DNA of 64,000 bases from Filimonas sp. (GCA_017306865.1 JAFKHH010000023.1:1-64000); one strand, 5' to 3'; shown: positions 43,073 to 52,334, counted from the first letter of the stretch. Numbers and translations: made by a program. Notes: generated from the sequence alone by a model not told the origin.

Positions 43073-44395
43073 TTAGTTGAAAAAATTGCTGCCTGTATAA
43101 AAGTTGATGTCTTCGAATGCGCTAACGCGGTTAAACTGAATTGCATTTACCTGTAATACATTCTCTTTATAAGAATCGTAGAAGTCAAGGAAATCCAGCA
43201 GGCTGATATTCCGGCGTTGATAGTTGATCAACACTTCACGCATTAGCCGTTCGAAGTCGCCGGAGAATTTTGGATCAATGTTTTTGTACAGTTTGTCTGC
43301 ATCTGTTGCTTTTTGCAACGAGCGGAAAACATTTTCTTCAACAGTTGCCTCCACGCTTTTTTGCTGGGTAGCATTTACATCTATCATCTTTTTTGCACCC
43401 TTGATGTTGCCCTGATTGCGGTTAAAAAATGGCAGGTCTATTGCAAGCCCGGCAGAGTAGAAGTTGTTTCTGTAACTGCCTTGTTGGTCGTAGTTGACAT
43501 TGGCTGTCAGGTCAGGAACGGCATTGGCCTTTTCATAGGTATAATTCAGTTTACTGATGTCTGTATTTGCTTTTGCAATCATCAGGTCCGTACGTTGAAC
43601 GTATGCTGAATCTATTAATGTAGAGAGTGAATATTTAGCCGGATTGAGAGATGCAAGCGTACTGTTATCTATTACCGGAACAATATAGACTTTCTTCTCC
43701 TGCAAAACCAGGCGTAATTCACTTTGCAGGTCGTTTATCTGGTTCACCAGGTCATTGTATTCACTTTGTAAGGCGTATAGTTGTGCCTGTACACGTACTA
43801 CTTCTTTCTCAGCTATATATCCTTTGCCCTGCTGTTCTGCAAATGCCTTTGTTACCTGTTGCAGAGAGCTGATCTCCGCATCATATACCTTAGCAGACTG
43901 CTGCAGGTAATAAATGTTATAAAAGTCTGTGCGCAATGTATATTTCAATGTTCGCACAAGGTCGTAGAACTGGTATTCAGAGAGCTTTACGTTTGCTTCA
44001 GCTATTTTAATGGCCTTATTTCGTTTACGCGCTAGTATGATGGTTTGCGATATACCTGCGGTCAGCTCCCCGTTTTCTGTAAGCGGAGTTGAAAACCATT
44101 TTTTGTGGTCTCCATCATAAACAGCAGTCGCCATCTGAATGTTTGGATTTGGGTACAGCTTGGCCTGTAGTACCAACGCTTTGCTAACGTCTATGTTATA
44201 CCGCTGCGCTAAGAGTGCGAAGTTCTGGTTTAAGAAGCGTTTCTCTGCGTCATCCAGCGTCAGCCTTAGTGTGTCGACTGCCTGGGCTTTAACGGTAGAA
44301 AAAGAGGGGCACAATACAGGTATGGTACACAGGGAAATGAGTGTACGAATGACCGTCCGGCGCAGCAGCCCGGAGGTACGATAATTGGGTTTCAT
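43073..44395 (-). CDS. TolC-family outer-membrane channel, CzcC/CusC-like, cluster 1
   Basis: 440 residues with an N-terminal signal segment (TVIRTLISLCTIPVLCPSFSTVKA). Two TolC repeats: DAEKRFLNQNFALLAQRYNIDVSKALVLQAKLYPNPNIQ near the start and VPDLTANVNYDQQGSYRNNFYSAGLAIDLPFFNRNQGNIK for the second. The helical region has LINYQRRNISLLDFLDFYDSYKE. Paralogous to 36500-37789. Its start lies 160 bases after the small exported-protein gene. Confidence 0.9.
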   Translation of the reverse strand: MKPNYRTSGLLRRTVIRTLISLCTIPVLCPSFSTVKAQAVDTLRLTLDDAEKRFLNQNFALLAQRYNIDVSKALVLQAKLYPNPNIQMATAVYDGDHKKWFSTPLTENGELTAGISQTIILARKRNKAIKIAEANVKLSEYQFYDLVRTLKYTLRTDFYNIYYLQQSAKVYDAEISSLQQVTKAFAEQQGKGYIAEKEVVRVQAQLYALQSEYNDLVNQINDLQSELRLVLQEKKVYIVPVIDNSTLASLNPAKYSLSTLIDSAYVQRTDLMIAKANTDISKLNYTYEKANAVPDLTANVNYDQQGSYRNNFYSAGLAIDLPFFNRNQGNIKGAKKMIDVNATQQKSVEATVEENVFRSLQKATDADKLYKNIDPKFSGDFERLMREVLINYQRRNISLLDFLDFYDSYKENVLQVNAIQFNRVSAFEDINFYTGSNFFN

Positions 44396-44554
44396 TATGT
44401 ATGAAAATTGAGCTTTTTAAAATATAAACAGTTTCTGTGGTAACAGTTAGCAGGGCATGCTTTGTTATGGATAACAAGGCCGCCAGCTATTTGTTTACAG
44501 CATGTTTCCGATTACAGGCAAGCCGGTAACCAGGGAATTATAATCTAATTAAAC

Positions 44555-44953
44555 TCAGGCTTTTGGTGGGGGAGGTATGATGTTTTTGATAAACAGGAAG
44601 CGATAGTCTTCATTCCTTGGGATGGAATGTGTGACATTGCTATCGTAAACGGGTACTTCTGCAACTTTAATACTCTCGTTGAAGAGCTTGACAGAAATAT
44701 GTTTTATCTGGATGGAGTTGTGCGCTGAACCATCATTGTGCGCACCATTTTCAGGAAATGCGTCTTTGTGTCCGAGTATGATCTCTTCAAAGTATTCTAT
44801 AAAGGAATCTATTTCGTTGTATTCACCTATGGTAGGATGACTGCTTGCAAGATATAACTGGTCAAAATCTCCACCGTACACACTCATATTGAGTATTTGT
44901 ACTGCAACTACTATCAGTATGCAATGGGATAATATTTTTGACAGGGTTTTCAT
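44555..44953 (-). CDS. Small exported protein of the PPPPKA family (cluster 1)
   Basis: 132 residues from the ATG at 44953; the frame opens at a GTG nine bases earlier, but that codon falls at the end of the TAATTTTG box. An N-terminal hydrophobic segment (HCILIVVAVQILNMSVY) resembles a signal or anchor. Shared with the paralogue at 37877: VAxQILNxSxY, IGExNExxSxIEY, a KHxxVK segment and the end DYxFLFxKxIxPPPPKA. His-rich middle (GHKDAFPENGAHNDGSAHN). First gene of a probable small protein-TolC-adaptor-pump operon. No known family; a metal-linked role is inferred. Confidence 0.75.
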   Translation of the reverse strand: MKTLSKILSHCILIVVAVQILNMSVYGGDFDQLYLASSHPTIGEYNEIDSFIEYFEEIILGHKDAFPENGAHNDGSAHNSIQIKHISVKLFNESIKVAEVPVYDSNVTHSIPRNEDYRFLFIKNIIPPPPKA

Positions 44954-44961
44954 GCTCGCCA

Positions 44962-44969
44962 CAAAATTA
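44962..44969 (-). promoter_or_regulatory. Bacteroidetes -7 box TAATTTTG
   Basis: Minus-strand TAnnTTTG match eight bases upstream of the ATG at 44953; candidate promoter of metal-efflux cluster 1. Confidence 0.6.
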
Positions 44970-45045
44970 TGTTGTGCAATTGATTATGAATGTTAATGTG
45001 AGGTGAATTATAAAGTTTTGTTGTTTAACAAATGGGCTGATAAAT

Positions 45046-45076
45046 AAACAAGCCCGTTGCAGGAACGGGCTTGTTT
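45046..45076 (-). terminator. Rho-independent terminator of secDF
   Basis: Perfect 13-bp arms AAACAAGCCCGTT and AACGGGCTTGTTT with a 5-base loop, 25 bases past the secDF stop codon. Confidence 0.88.
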
Positions 45077-45100
45077 CAAAAATTATTGTGAGGCAATCTC

Positions 45101-48100
45101 TTATTTTTTCTCTTCTGCTTTACCTAAAGGTTTGTTTTTACCAAAGTCCACCAGGATAGGAGCTGCTACGAAGATAGAAGAGTATGTACCGGTTAATACA
45201 CCGATCAACATTGCAAAGGCGAAACCTCTTGTAACCTCACCACCAAAGATGAAGAGAATAAGGATCGTCAGGAATACAGTGAGCGATGTCATAATAGTAC
45301 GGCTCAGTGTCTGGTTGATCGCGGTATTTACCACCTGCTCTTTAGACAGGTTAGGGTACAGGCGGCTGTCCTCACGAATACGGTCATACACGATTACCGT
45401 ATCGTTCATGGAGAAGCCTATCACCGTTAATATAGCGGCGATGAAGTGCTGGTCTATCTCTAACGGGAACGGTACTACTTTTCTTAAGAAGCTGAATACC
45501 GCCAATGTTACAAATACGTCATGCAACAATGAGAAGATCGTACCTACAGAGTATCTCCAGTCGCGGAAACGGATGAAGATATACAGACAGATCACGATGA
45601 TCGCAAGTATGGTTGCTTTTGCAGCACCGCTTTTCAATTCATCAGAGATGGTTGGTAATACCGTCTGAGAACTTTGTTTGTATTTCGTATCAAACTCTTT
45701 GTAAGTAATGCCTTGTGGCAAGTGCTGTTGCAAGCCTTTGAACAAAGCAGCCTCAACTGTAGAGTCTATATTGTTGCCAGTCTCATGGATCTTGTATGCT
45801 GTAGTGATGTTCAGTTGTGTAGCTTTATCTACTGTTTTTACAACAGGATATTCGCCAAATACAGCTTTCAGGTCATCTCTTACTTTGTCCTGGTTAGGCG
45901 CTTTTTCGAAAAGGATCGTATAGCTACGGCCACCTTCGAATTCTACACCCTCATCAAAACCATTGAAGAAAGAACCGATACCTAACAGGAATACAACAAC
46001 GGATATACCATAAGCCACTTTCCTGTATTCAACGAATTTGAATGCAGCGTGTTTGAATATTTTTCTTGAGATGTTCGTGAAATATTCAAAGTGACGGTTT
46101 TTCTCTTTGTTTGTGTACAGGTCAGAGATCAGTCTTGATACCAGGATACCGCAGAACAGGGACAACAGGATACCGATGATCTGTGTAGTTGCGAAACCTA
46201 ATACCGGGCCTAAACCAAAGTATGCAAGGATGATAGCCGTAAGTAATGTAGTTACGTGCGCATCCAATACAGGGGCATAAGAACGTTTGTAACCGTCGCT
46301 TACAGCCAATTGGTAGCTTTTACCCCGGGTTAGTTCTTCCTTGATCCTTTCAAAGATGATTACGTTCGTATCCACAGCCATACCAATGGTCAATACCAGA
46401 CCTGCTATACCAGGCGCTGTTAGTGTAAAGCCCATTGAGCTTAAGATGCCGATTGTAAACACAAGGTTCAGGATAAGGGCAATATTAGCAACCCAACCCG
46501 CTGTGTTGAAGTACAACAGCATGAGGGCGAATATTACGATGAATGATATGCCGAATGACAACATACCACCTTTTACAGCCTGGTTACCCAAAGTAGGGCC
46601 TACTATCTGCTCTTGTACGATCTTAGCCGGAGCTGGTAGTTTACCTGACTGTAAGATATCTGCAAGGTCTTGCGCTTCTTTTACTCTTGCAGCGCCTTTA
46701 CCCATTGTGATCTCTGAAGATCCGTTAGGAATAGGGCCGTTTACTACAGGAGCGCTGTAAACGATATTATCAAGTACAATTGCAATAGGTCTGCCTACGC
46801 CATTGTTATTTGCAGGAGAGCATTTTTCAGTCATTTTAGCCCAGATACGGGTGCCGATAGCATCCATACCCATTCTGATCACAACTTCGTTCTTCTCATT
46901 GAAGTCTTGTTTCGCGTCACTTACGTGCTCGCCTTCCAGTTCTGCTGCACCGTTATCCAGTGTCTTAATTGCATATAAAGAAAGGAAGTTCTTCGATTTA
47001 GAATCAGCGCTGTTGTCTGCCTTGCTGTACATGAATACCAGGTTTGCCGGCATTTTGCTTTTCACTACCTCATTTCTCAGGTATTCATTTACCAGGCCTG
47101 TATCTTTTGTCTGTACATAACCGATGTTAGGAGGGAAGTATGTTTTACCATCTTTCTGATCTCTTTCCGGTTGTGCAAATGCGATTACGCTTTGCAGCGG
47201 ATAATCGTCTTTGTTTACTTTGCTTGTGTCCGCTTTAGCAGTAGTATTTTTTGCACTGCTGTCATGTACATCAGATAATGTAGCAGTCTTATTCGTATCA
47301 ACGGCTGCTGCTGGTTTAGTAGCTTTAGTTGAGTCTGCTTTAGCTACAACTGTTGTAGAATCTTTTGGTTTATTGCCATGCAGGTAAGCTGCAAGACCTT
47401 TTTCTGCGTCTACAATACCTTGTCCGATATCGTTGATGCTATACACTTCAAAGAACTGAAGGTTGGCAGTAGATTGCAGGTAGTGACGTACTCTTTCTGC
47501 ATCGTTGATACCAGCCAGTTCTATCGTAATAATACCTTTAGCCGGATCTGGATTGATGGTAGGTGATGCTACACCAAAACGGTCGATCCTGCTTCTTAAG
47601 ATCTTATATGTGTTGTCAAATGCAGTTTTACCCTGGTCATTCAGATAAGATATAACAGTTGCGTCTTTACTGTCAAACTTAATTTTACCATTGCTGCGGC
47701 TTGCGAAGAAAGGAGCCAGCGGCTTGCCTGTTTTCTTATACTCGTCAGTAAATAAAGTAATGAGGTTTGCTTTGCTATTGGCTTTAATAGCAAGTGCTGC
47801 ATCTAATGCTTTGTTGAAGTCAGCGTCTTTGGTGTAGTCGGATAAAGAGTGGATAAGGCCGTCCATGCCTACTTCCATTGTTACACTCATACCACCTTGA
47901 AGATCGAGGCCGAGCATCAATTCTTTTTCTTTCGCATTCTGGTAGGTCGTCAGGCCAAAAGGACCAATCTTGGTGTCTTTTGTGCTGTCGAGCATGCGAT
48001 GAAGATGTGCTTTGTTAATCTCTTTCAGAGAATCTGCATAAGCTGCCTGAAGTTCCTTATTGTCGGGATACTTCTGTTCTGGTTTTTGAAAATGATCGCT

Positions 48101-48229
48101 TACCCATTTATCTGCTTTAGCTGCAATACTGTTCTCATGGCTCTTAACGATCCATGTAAACGATAACTGGTACACGCAAATCACTATCAACGCAATCGTG
48201 AAAAAACGCACTAAACCTTTAAGTTGCAT
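45101..48229 (-). CDS. secDF: Fused protein translocase subunit SecDF
   Basis: 1042 residues from the ATG at 48229; an upstream TTG at 48265 lies inside the promoter box and is unlikely. SecD half: TM1 near 10-28, MLGLDLQGGMSVTMEV, a large periplasmic P1 domain, then the helix bundle with GLVLTIGMAVDTNVIIFERIKEEL. SecF half: FEGGRSYTILFEKAP and VIGFSMNDTVIVYDRIRED. Between residues about 295-350 a K/T/D/A-rich low-complexity linker is inserted in P1. Known role: proton-driven pulling of exported proteins through SecYEG. Single fused genes are usual in Bacteroidota. Confidence 0.95.
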   Translation of the reverse strand: MQLKGLVRFFTIALIVICVYQLSFTWIVKSHENSIAAKADKWVSDHFQKPEQKYPDNKELQAAYADSLKEINKAHLHRMLDSTKDTKIGPFGLTTYQNAKEKELMLGLDLQGGMSVTMEVGMDGLIHSLSDYTKDADFNKALDAALAIKANSKANLITLFTDEYKKTGKPLAPFFASRSNGKIKFDSKDATVISYLNDQGKTAFDNTYKILRSRIDRFGVASPTINPDPAKGIITIELAGINDAERVRHYLQSTANLQFFEVYSINDIGQGIVDAEKGLAAYLHGNKPKDSTTVVAKADSTKATKPAAAVDTNKTATLSDVHDSSAKNTTAKADTSKVNKDDYPLQSVIAFAQPERDQKDGKTYFPPNIGYVQTKDTGLVNEYLRNEVVKSKMPANLVFMYSKADNSADSKSKNFLSLYAIKTLDNGAAELEGEHVSDAKQDFNEKNEVVIRMGMDAIGTRIWAKMTEKCSPANNNGVGRPIAIVLDNIVYSAPVVNGPIPNGSSEITMGKGAARVKEAQDLADILQSGKLPAPAKIVQEQIVGPTLGNQAVKGGMLSFGISFIVIFALMLLYFNTAGWVANIALILNLVFTIGILSSMGFTLTAPGIAGLVLTIGMAVDTNVIIFERIKEELTRGKSYQLAVSDGYKRSYAPVLDAHVTTLLTAIILAYFGLGPVLGFATTQIIGILLSLFCGILVSRLISDLYTNKEKNRHFEYFTNISRKIFKHAAFKFVEYRKVAYGISVVVFLLGIGSFFNGFDEGVEFEGGRSYTILFEKAPNQDKVRDDLKAVFGEYPVVKTVDKATQLNITTAYKIHETGNNIDSTVEAALFKGLQQHLPQGITYKEFDTKYKQSSQTVLPTISDELKSGAAKATILAIIVICLYIFIRFRDWRYSVGTIFSLLHDVFVTLAVFSFLRKVVPFPLEIDQHFIAAILTVIGFSMNDTVIVYDRIREDSRLYPNLSKEQVVNTAINQTLSRTIMTSLTVFLTILILFIFGGEVTRGFAFAMLIGVLTGTYSSIFVAAPILVDFGKNKPLGKAEEKK

Positions 48230-48262
48230 ACTGTTAAGGGTTTTCAATTTTTTAGTTAGCGG

Positions 48263-48270
48263 CAAAGATA
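48263..48270 (-). promoter_or_regulatory. Bacteroidetes -7 box TATCTTTG for secDF
   Basis: Exact TAnnTTTG match on the minus strand, giving a 5' leader of roughly 30 bases to the ATG at 48229. Confidence 0.6.
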
Positions 48271-48448
48271 GGGGTTTGATAATGAAATTGTGACAGCGTT
48301 TTTTAGTTCTGCTTTTTCTTCACTCCATTTCGGCGAATTCCGCTGTAATCCAGCGTGGGCAAGGCTATGCGCGCACAAAATAATTTTTCACACCATGTTA
48401 GTAACGTCGTTTTTCAAATATTATTGAACATTTGGGGCAAAAAAATAG

Positions 48449-48478
48449 GGCCAGGGTAAACTTACCTCAGCCCTGGTT
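48449..48478 (-). terminator. Rho-independent terminator of the FKBP lipoprotein gene
   Basis: CCAGGG and CCCTGG arms; the minus strand continues into TATTTTTTT. It lies about 36 bases past the stop codon. Confidence 0.75.
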
Positions 48479-48513
48479 TTCTCATGTAATCGGCTCTTTA
48501 ATATTGTATAGTA

Positions 48514-48993
48514 TTACTGTACGTCAACAAGAGTGATCTCAAAATATAATGGTGAATTAGCCGGAATAGGTCCGTTTGCATAACAGCCGTAACCTAAATA
48601 AGAAGGCAATACCATTCTTATGCTGCCACCTTTGGAAATGTAAGGAAGTGCTACTTGCCAGCCTGGGATCAGACCACCCAGCGTCCAGCCTGTTTTAGAT
48701 GCATCAGTTTGTGCATCAAATTGCGTATCAGTTAATAAAGTGCCTTTGTAAGTAACAAACACTTTAGATGACGCTGTTGGTTTAACGCCCTGTCCTGCAT
48801 TGGTTATTTCGTAGTAAATGCCATTGGCATCTTTTTGCGCGTTAATGTTGTGGCTAGTGCAGAAGTTCGTTATTACAGTCTCCTCAGATTGTGGGCTTTT
48901 TGCCTGGCATCCCTGGGATTCACTTCCACTTTTCAAACAAGATGTAAAGGCAATGCACATGCCCGCTGCTGCTAATACTAGAATTTTTTTCAT
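48514..48993 (-). CDS. FKBP-type peptidyl-prolyl isomerase lipoprotein
   Basis: 159 residues. Lipobox GMCIAFTSCLKS sets the anchored Cys at residue 19. The FKBP domain spans about 65-159: VFVTYKGTLLTDTQFDAQT, GWTLGGLIPGWQVALPYISKGGSIRMVLPSYLGYG and a final strand PLYFEITLVDV. The usual VIPGWDEGL-type loop is GLIPGWQVAL here. It should assist folding of secreted or outer-membrane proteins in the periplasm. Single gene between secDF and a small membrane protein. Confidence 0.9.
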   Translation of the reverse strand: MKKILVLAAAGMCIAFTSCLKSGSESQGCQAKSPQSEETVITNFCTSHNINAQKDANGIYYEITNAGQGVKPTASSKVFVTYKGTLLTDTQFDAQTDASKTGWTLGGLIPGWQVALPYISKGGSIRMVLPSYLGYGCYANGPIPANSPLYFEITLVDVQ

Positions 48994-49044
48994 TGTCGAT
49001 TGAGATGCTTTGGGGATTTATTTTTTGCGAATATAGTGGTTAGA

Positions 49045-49389
49045 CTACAAAATTGGTTTTTCCGCTGCATCACCACTTTCGTCTTTTCTTTTTTTTGCCA
49101 GCAACTCCCTGTAATACTGGTCATTCATATCCCACCGGTATTTTTTGTAAAAAATGCCGAAAAAAACAACAATCGCCAGTATGGCAATGATCAGCACCAC
49201 CGGGTTGAACTGGCTGTTTGCGACCATTGTGGCGCGCTCATACCAGCCGGACATGAGTGATAATATTATACCTATGGCAATCAGGAAGCCAATAGGAAGG
49301 CCGATGAAGAGAAAGCGCAGCGATCTTTTTTCTTTCTCCCTGTTTGTTTCCCAGTATGCGAGAAATTTTTCCTCTCTTTTTGTCAACAT
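49045..49389 (-). CDS. Hypothetical small membrane protein
   Basis: 114 residues with two membrane helices (about 26-46 and 63-80) and a charged start (TKREEKFLAYWETNREKEKRS) and end (YYRELLAKKRKDESGD). Both termini are expected in the cytoplasm. The pattern is seen in many Bacteroidota hypothetical proteins but has no assigned function. A TAGTTTTG box lies four bases before the ATG, so the gene appears to have its own leaderless promoter. Confidence 0.7.
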   Translation of the reverse strand: MLTKREEKFLAYWETNREKEKRSLRFLFIGLPIGFLIAIGIILSLMSGWYERATMVANSQFNPVVLIIAILAIVVFFGIFYKKYRWDMNDQYYRELLAKKRKDESGDAAEKPIL

Positions 49390-49393
49390 GCGG

Positions 49394-49401
49394 CAAAACT
49401 A
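49394..49401 (-). promoter_or_regulatory. Bacteroidetes -7 box TAGTTTTG (leaderless promoter)
   Basis: Minus-strand TAnnTTTG match four bases upstream of the ATG at 49389. Confidence 0.6.
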
Positions 49402-49473
49402 CAATGATTTATGTTTTTTGTTCGTTATACATTCTAGTTATAAATTATTTATTACATTGTAAAAAAATTTTGC

Positions 49474-50364
49474 GTGAGCAAATACGATCCTTTAATCCAT
49501 GAGTTCCTGGTGCGTAATAAGAAAATAGCCCTGGAAAAAATCGGTGAATTTCTTGTATCATCCGAATCTGTTTCGGTCGACTCTAACGGCAACTCCGTAA
49601 GCATTCCCCAGGTTGAATTCAAATACAGCCGCAGGACAGAGACCTCGCCAGAGTTTATTGAATACCTCGCCAATCATTTTTCTAAAACGACCATGCTTAT
49701 AGAAGCTGACTTTGCATCTGCCCTTGAGCAGGCAAGACAGTATATTAATATAGGTAAGTCCTACGCCATTCCGCAGGTTGGTATAATATCAATGACTAAA
49801 ACGGGGGAGTATGAGTTTACACAGCATGCTACTGCATATAAAACGGAAGAAAAACAGCAAAGCAGGCAACATGCACCTGAATCTGTGCTGGAAGACAGGG
49901 CTCGTAGCAAAAAAGGAATTACTGCAATAGCTGTTGTAATTATACTGCTCATCCTGGCTGGCGCCGGATGGGGCGCTTACAGTTATTTCTCCGGCAAAAA
50001 TAAAAACACAGATACGGTAGATTCTACCGCATCGGCTCCGCCAGTAACGGATACTACGCATCATACACCAGATTCCACTTCATCTGTGAAGCCTGCGGAT
50101 AACGCTATACCACCTGTTGCCAACAATACAAAAGACAGTATGACGCTTCGTTTTGTATTTGAGACGACAAGTAGCGGTGACCGGGCGCGAAGCAGAACGG
50201 CGCAGTTGCGTTCCTTTGGAGATCCGGCCCATTATGATAGTACAATCAGTAATGGAGATACCTCTTACAAGTTGTTCTTAAGAAACAGGGTTGCGATTGC
50301 TGATACGGCAAGGATCAGGGATTCCCTGCAATTGTATTTCCAAAGAAAAGTAACGATACAATAG
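49474..50364 (+). CDS. Membrane-anchored protein with possible HU-like N-domain and SPOR-like C-domain
   Basis: 296 residues, GTG start. The cytoplasmic part (about 1-145) has two short repeats like the HU-CCDC81 pair (EFLVRNKKIALEKIGEFLVS; VEFKYSRRTETSPEFIEYLANHF). One membrane helix is at about 149-168 (GITAIAVVIILLILAGAGWG). A T/S/P-rich linker leads to a C-terminal domain (about 225-296) resembling a SPOR fold (RFVFETTSSGDRARSRTAQL). SPOR domains bind denuded peptidoglycan at division sites, so a division or wall role is plausible; the assignment is tentative. Confidence 0.55.
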   Translation: MSKYDPLIHEFLVRNKKIALEKIGEFLVSSESVSVDSNGNSVSIPQVEFKYSRRTETSPEFIEYLANHFSKTTMLIEADFASALEQARQYINIGKSYAIPQVGIISMTKTGEYEFTQHATAYKTEEKQQSRQHAPESVLEDRARSKKGITAIAVVIILLILAGAGWGAYSYFSGKNKNTDTVDSTASAPPVTDTTHHTPDSTSSVKPADNAIPPVANNTKDSMTLRFVFETTSSGDRARSRTAQLRSFGDPAHYDSTISNGDTSYKLFLRNRVAIADTARIRDSLQLYFQRKVTIQ

Positions 50365-50468
50365 CTGTAGTACGCCTATAAAAAGCTGGAATAGTGCAAG
50401 TGGCTGGCCCGTTTAATATTAATATACAGGATACTTTTTTTGTTCTATATTTATAGATACCAATAAAT

Positions 50469-51191
50469 GTGTTCTTGAAAACACGAACGACAGCCATATT
50501 ATCGGTGTTATTTCTTGTAATCGCCGCCTCCGATTGTTTCTTTATTATTGACGGAAATAAATTTGAGCGTTTTATCTCCAAGCCTTTACTCATGCCTGCG
50601 CTAATGTACCTGTTTACAGTATCGGTAAGTGGTACAAAGAAAGAGATGATAAAGCATGTGCTGACGGCACTCATTTTTTCATGGATCGGGGATGTTGTTC
50701 TTTTGTTCTCCGGGCAGGCTGCATTTATAGGAGGAATGGTCGCATTTTTAATTGCACACATTTTTTATATCAGGGCATTTATCGGCATTAGCGGCAACCG
50801 TATCCGGTTCGGGTTGCCAATCTGGTTTGCGATGGCCTTAATGGCTGTTGTTGTTACCACACTTATGGAGATACTATGGCCTTACCTGGGAGCATTGCGC
50901 ATACCGGTATTGGTATATGCGCTGACAATTGCCTGCATGTTCCTGTTTGCCTGCAATGCGGCAATGTTTATTCAAAATAAAATGATCGCGTTGTTGCTTG
51001 TATTAGGCGCGGCCTTATTTATCGTTTCCGACGCCTGTCTTTCATTGAATATATTCCGGTATAATAATTCTTCTTTCCCCATTATAGTAATGCTCACGTA
51101 CTGTGCAGCCCAATTTTTATTGGTAAAAGGCTTTAGCGCATTCATTACCGGCAAGCCGCAACAGCAACCGCTGGATTTGTTGTTAGAATAA
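50469..51191 (+). CDS. Lysoplasmalogenase (YhhN family)
   Basis: 240 residues, GTG start, eight predicted membrane helices. YhhN/TMEM86 marks: ERFISKPLLMPALMYLF, SWIGDVVLLF (conserved D), IAHIFYIRAF and LVLGAALFIVSDACLS (second conserved D). Relatives hydrolyse the vinyl-ether bond of lysoplasmalogens; what it acts on in a bacterium without obvious plasmalogen synthesis is unclear. Convergent with recF; the two share the hairpin at 51187-51243. Confidence 0.85.
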   Translation: MFLKTRTTAILSVLFLVIAASDCFFIIDGNKFERFISKPLLMPALMYLFTVSVSGTKKEMIKHVLTALIFSWIGDVVLLFSGQAAFIGGMVAFLIAHIFYIRAFIGISGNRIRFGLPIWFAMALMAVVVTTLMEILWPYLGALRIPVLVYALTIACMFLFACNAAMFIQNKMIALLLVLGAALFIVSDACLSLNIFRYNNSSFPIIVMLTYCAAQFLLVKGFSAFITGKPQQQPLDLLLE

Positions 51192-51243
51192 GGTTTCAAA
51201 GTTTCAACGTTTCATTCATGAAACGTTGAAACTTTTGAAACTA
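51187..51243. terminator. Bidirectional terminator made of word-E repeat
   Basis: gtttcaaagtttcaacgtttcat (from 51194) is followed by atgaaacgttgaaacttttgaaac, forming a nearly perfect hairpin of about 23 bp between the convergent lysoplasmalogenase and recF genes. Arms overlap both stop codon regions. Confidence 0.7.
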
Positions 51244-52326
51244 TGTAATGTCTATTAATTGAAATGGAACATTCAACGCCTGAAACGCATTGGTCAACCT
51301 TTCGCTATGGGTATCTGTAATAAAAACCTGGCAATCTTCTTCTATGCAAACCTTTAATAGCAGGTTATGCATACGTTCGGCATCCAGTTTCTCAAACACA
51401 TCATCCAGTAAAAGGATAGGGGAGAATCCCTTCTGTTGCTGAAGGGTAATAAATTCTGCAAGCTTTAAAGCAAATAACAAACTCTTGCGCTGGCCCTGGG
51501 ACGCCAATGATTTGAATGCAATGTCTTGCATGGTTATTTCTATATCATCCTTATGAATGCCGCAACTGGTCCGCTGCATGTAGAGATCGCGCTGACGGTT
51601 GTCTTGTAACAGGGTTTCCAATGAACCGTTGAGCATCTGGCTGTCGTATGATAGTGTTACGGTGTCGTCCTTGCCTGCGATAGAGATATATTGTGCTTGC
51701 ACAAGTGGTAGAAAATCAGCCAGGAAAGTTTTCCTTTTTTCAAATATCCATTGCCCTTTACTGCTTAGCTGCTGATCCAGGATGTCCAGCAACGCGTCAT
51801 CCATGCGCCTGTTTTCTGCTGCAGCTTTCAGCAGGCTGTTCCGTTGCTGTAGTATTTTGGTATATGCAATCAGCTCTGACAGGTAGTCCGGCGATAGCTG
51901 GGATAAAATGGTATCCATAAACTTACGGCGCTCCTCGCTGCCACCAACAATCAGCTCCGTATCGTCCGGGGCGATCATAACACAGGGAAATTTGCCAATG
52001 TGCGCCGATAGCTTTTTATAGACTTCATTATCAATGGAGAACTCTTTTTTGTTGCTTTCCCGCAGCACGTTTACTATACGGAATGGTGTATTGTTTTTGT
52101 CTAAAATCCCTTCCAGGCGCAGGCCTTGCAGGCCATGTTGTACATTCTGGGAATCGGGGCGGGAAAAATAGCTCCTGGTAAAGCAGAGATAGTAGATCGC
52201 ATCCAGCAGGTTGGTCTTGCCACTGCCATTTTTACCACAGATAGCTGTTATCTTCTCCGTAAAATCAAATGAACGAAAAGTATAATTTCTAAACTGGGTC
52301 AGGCTTATGTTTTTGCAATACAACAT
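51241..52326 (-). CDS. recF: DNA replication and repair protein RecF
   Basis: 361 residues from the ATG at 52326; an upstream ATG at 52383 would add residues read from word-D repeats. Start LYCKNISLTQFRNYTFRSFDF, Walker A GKNGSGKTNLLDAIYYLCFTRSYF, signature SQGQRKSLLFALKLAEF and Walker B PILLLDDVFEKLD are all RecF marks. It binds single-/double-strand junctions and loads RecA via RecOR at gaps. A near-consensus TATCTTCG box lies six bases before the start. In this genome it is separate from dnaA/dnaN. Confidence 0.93.
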   Translation of the reverse strand: MLYCKNISLTQFRNYTFRSFDFTEKITAICGKNGSGKTNLLDAIYYLCFTRSYFSRPDSQNVQHGLQGLRLEGILDKNNTPFRIVNVLRESNKKEFSIDNEVYKKLSAHIGKFPCVMIAPDDTELIVGGSEERRKFMDTILSQLSPDYLSELIAYTKILQQRNSLLKAAAENRRMDDALLDILDQQLSSKGQWIFEKRKTFLADFLPLVQAQYISIAGKDDTVTLSYDSQMLNGSLETLLQDNRQRDLYMQRTSCGIHKDDIEITMQDIAFKSLASQGQRKSLLFALKLAEFITLQQQKGFSPILLLDDVFEKLDAERMHNLLLKVCIEEDCQVFITDTHSERLTNAFQALNVPFQLIDIT

Positions 52327-52334
52327 GAAAGGCG

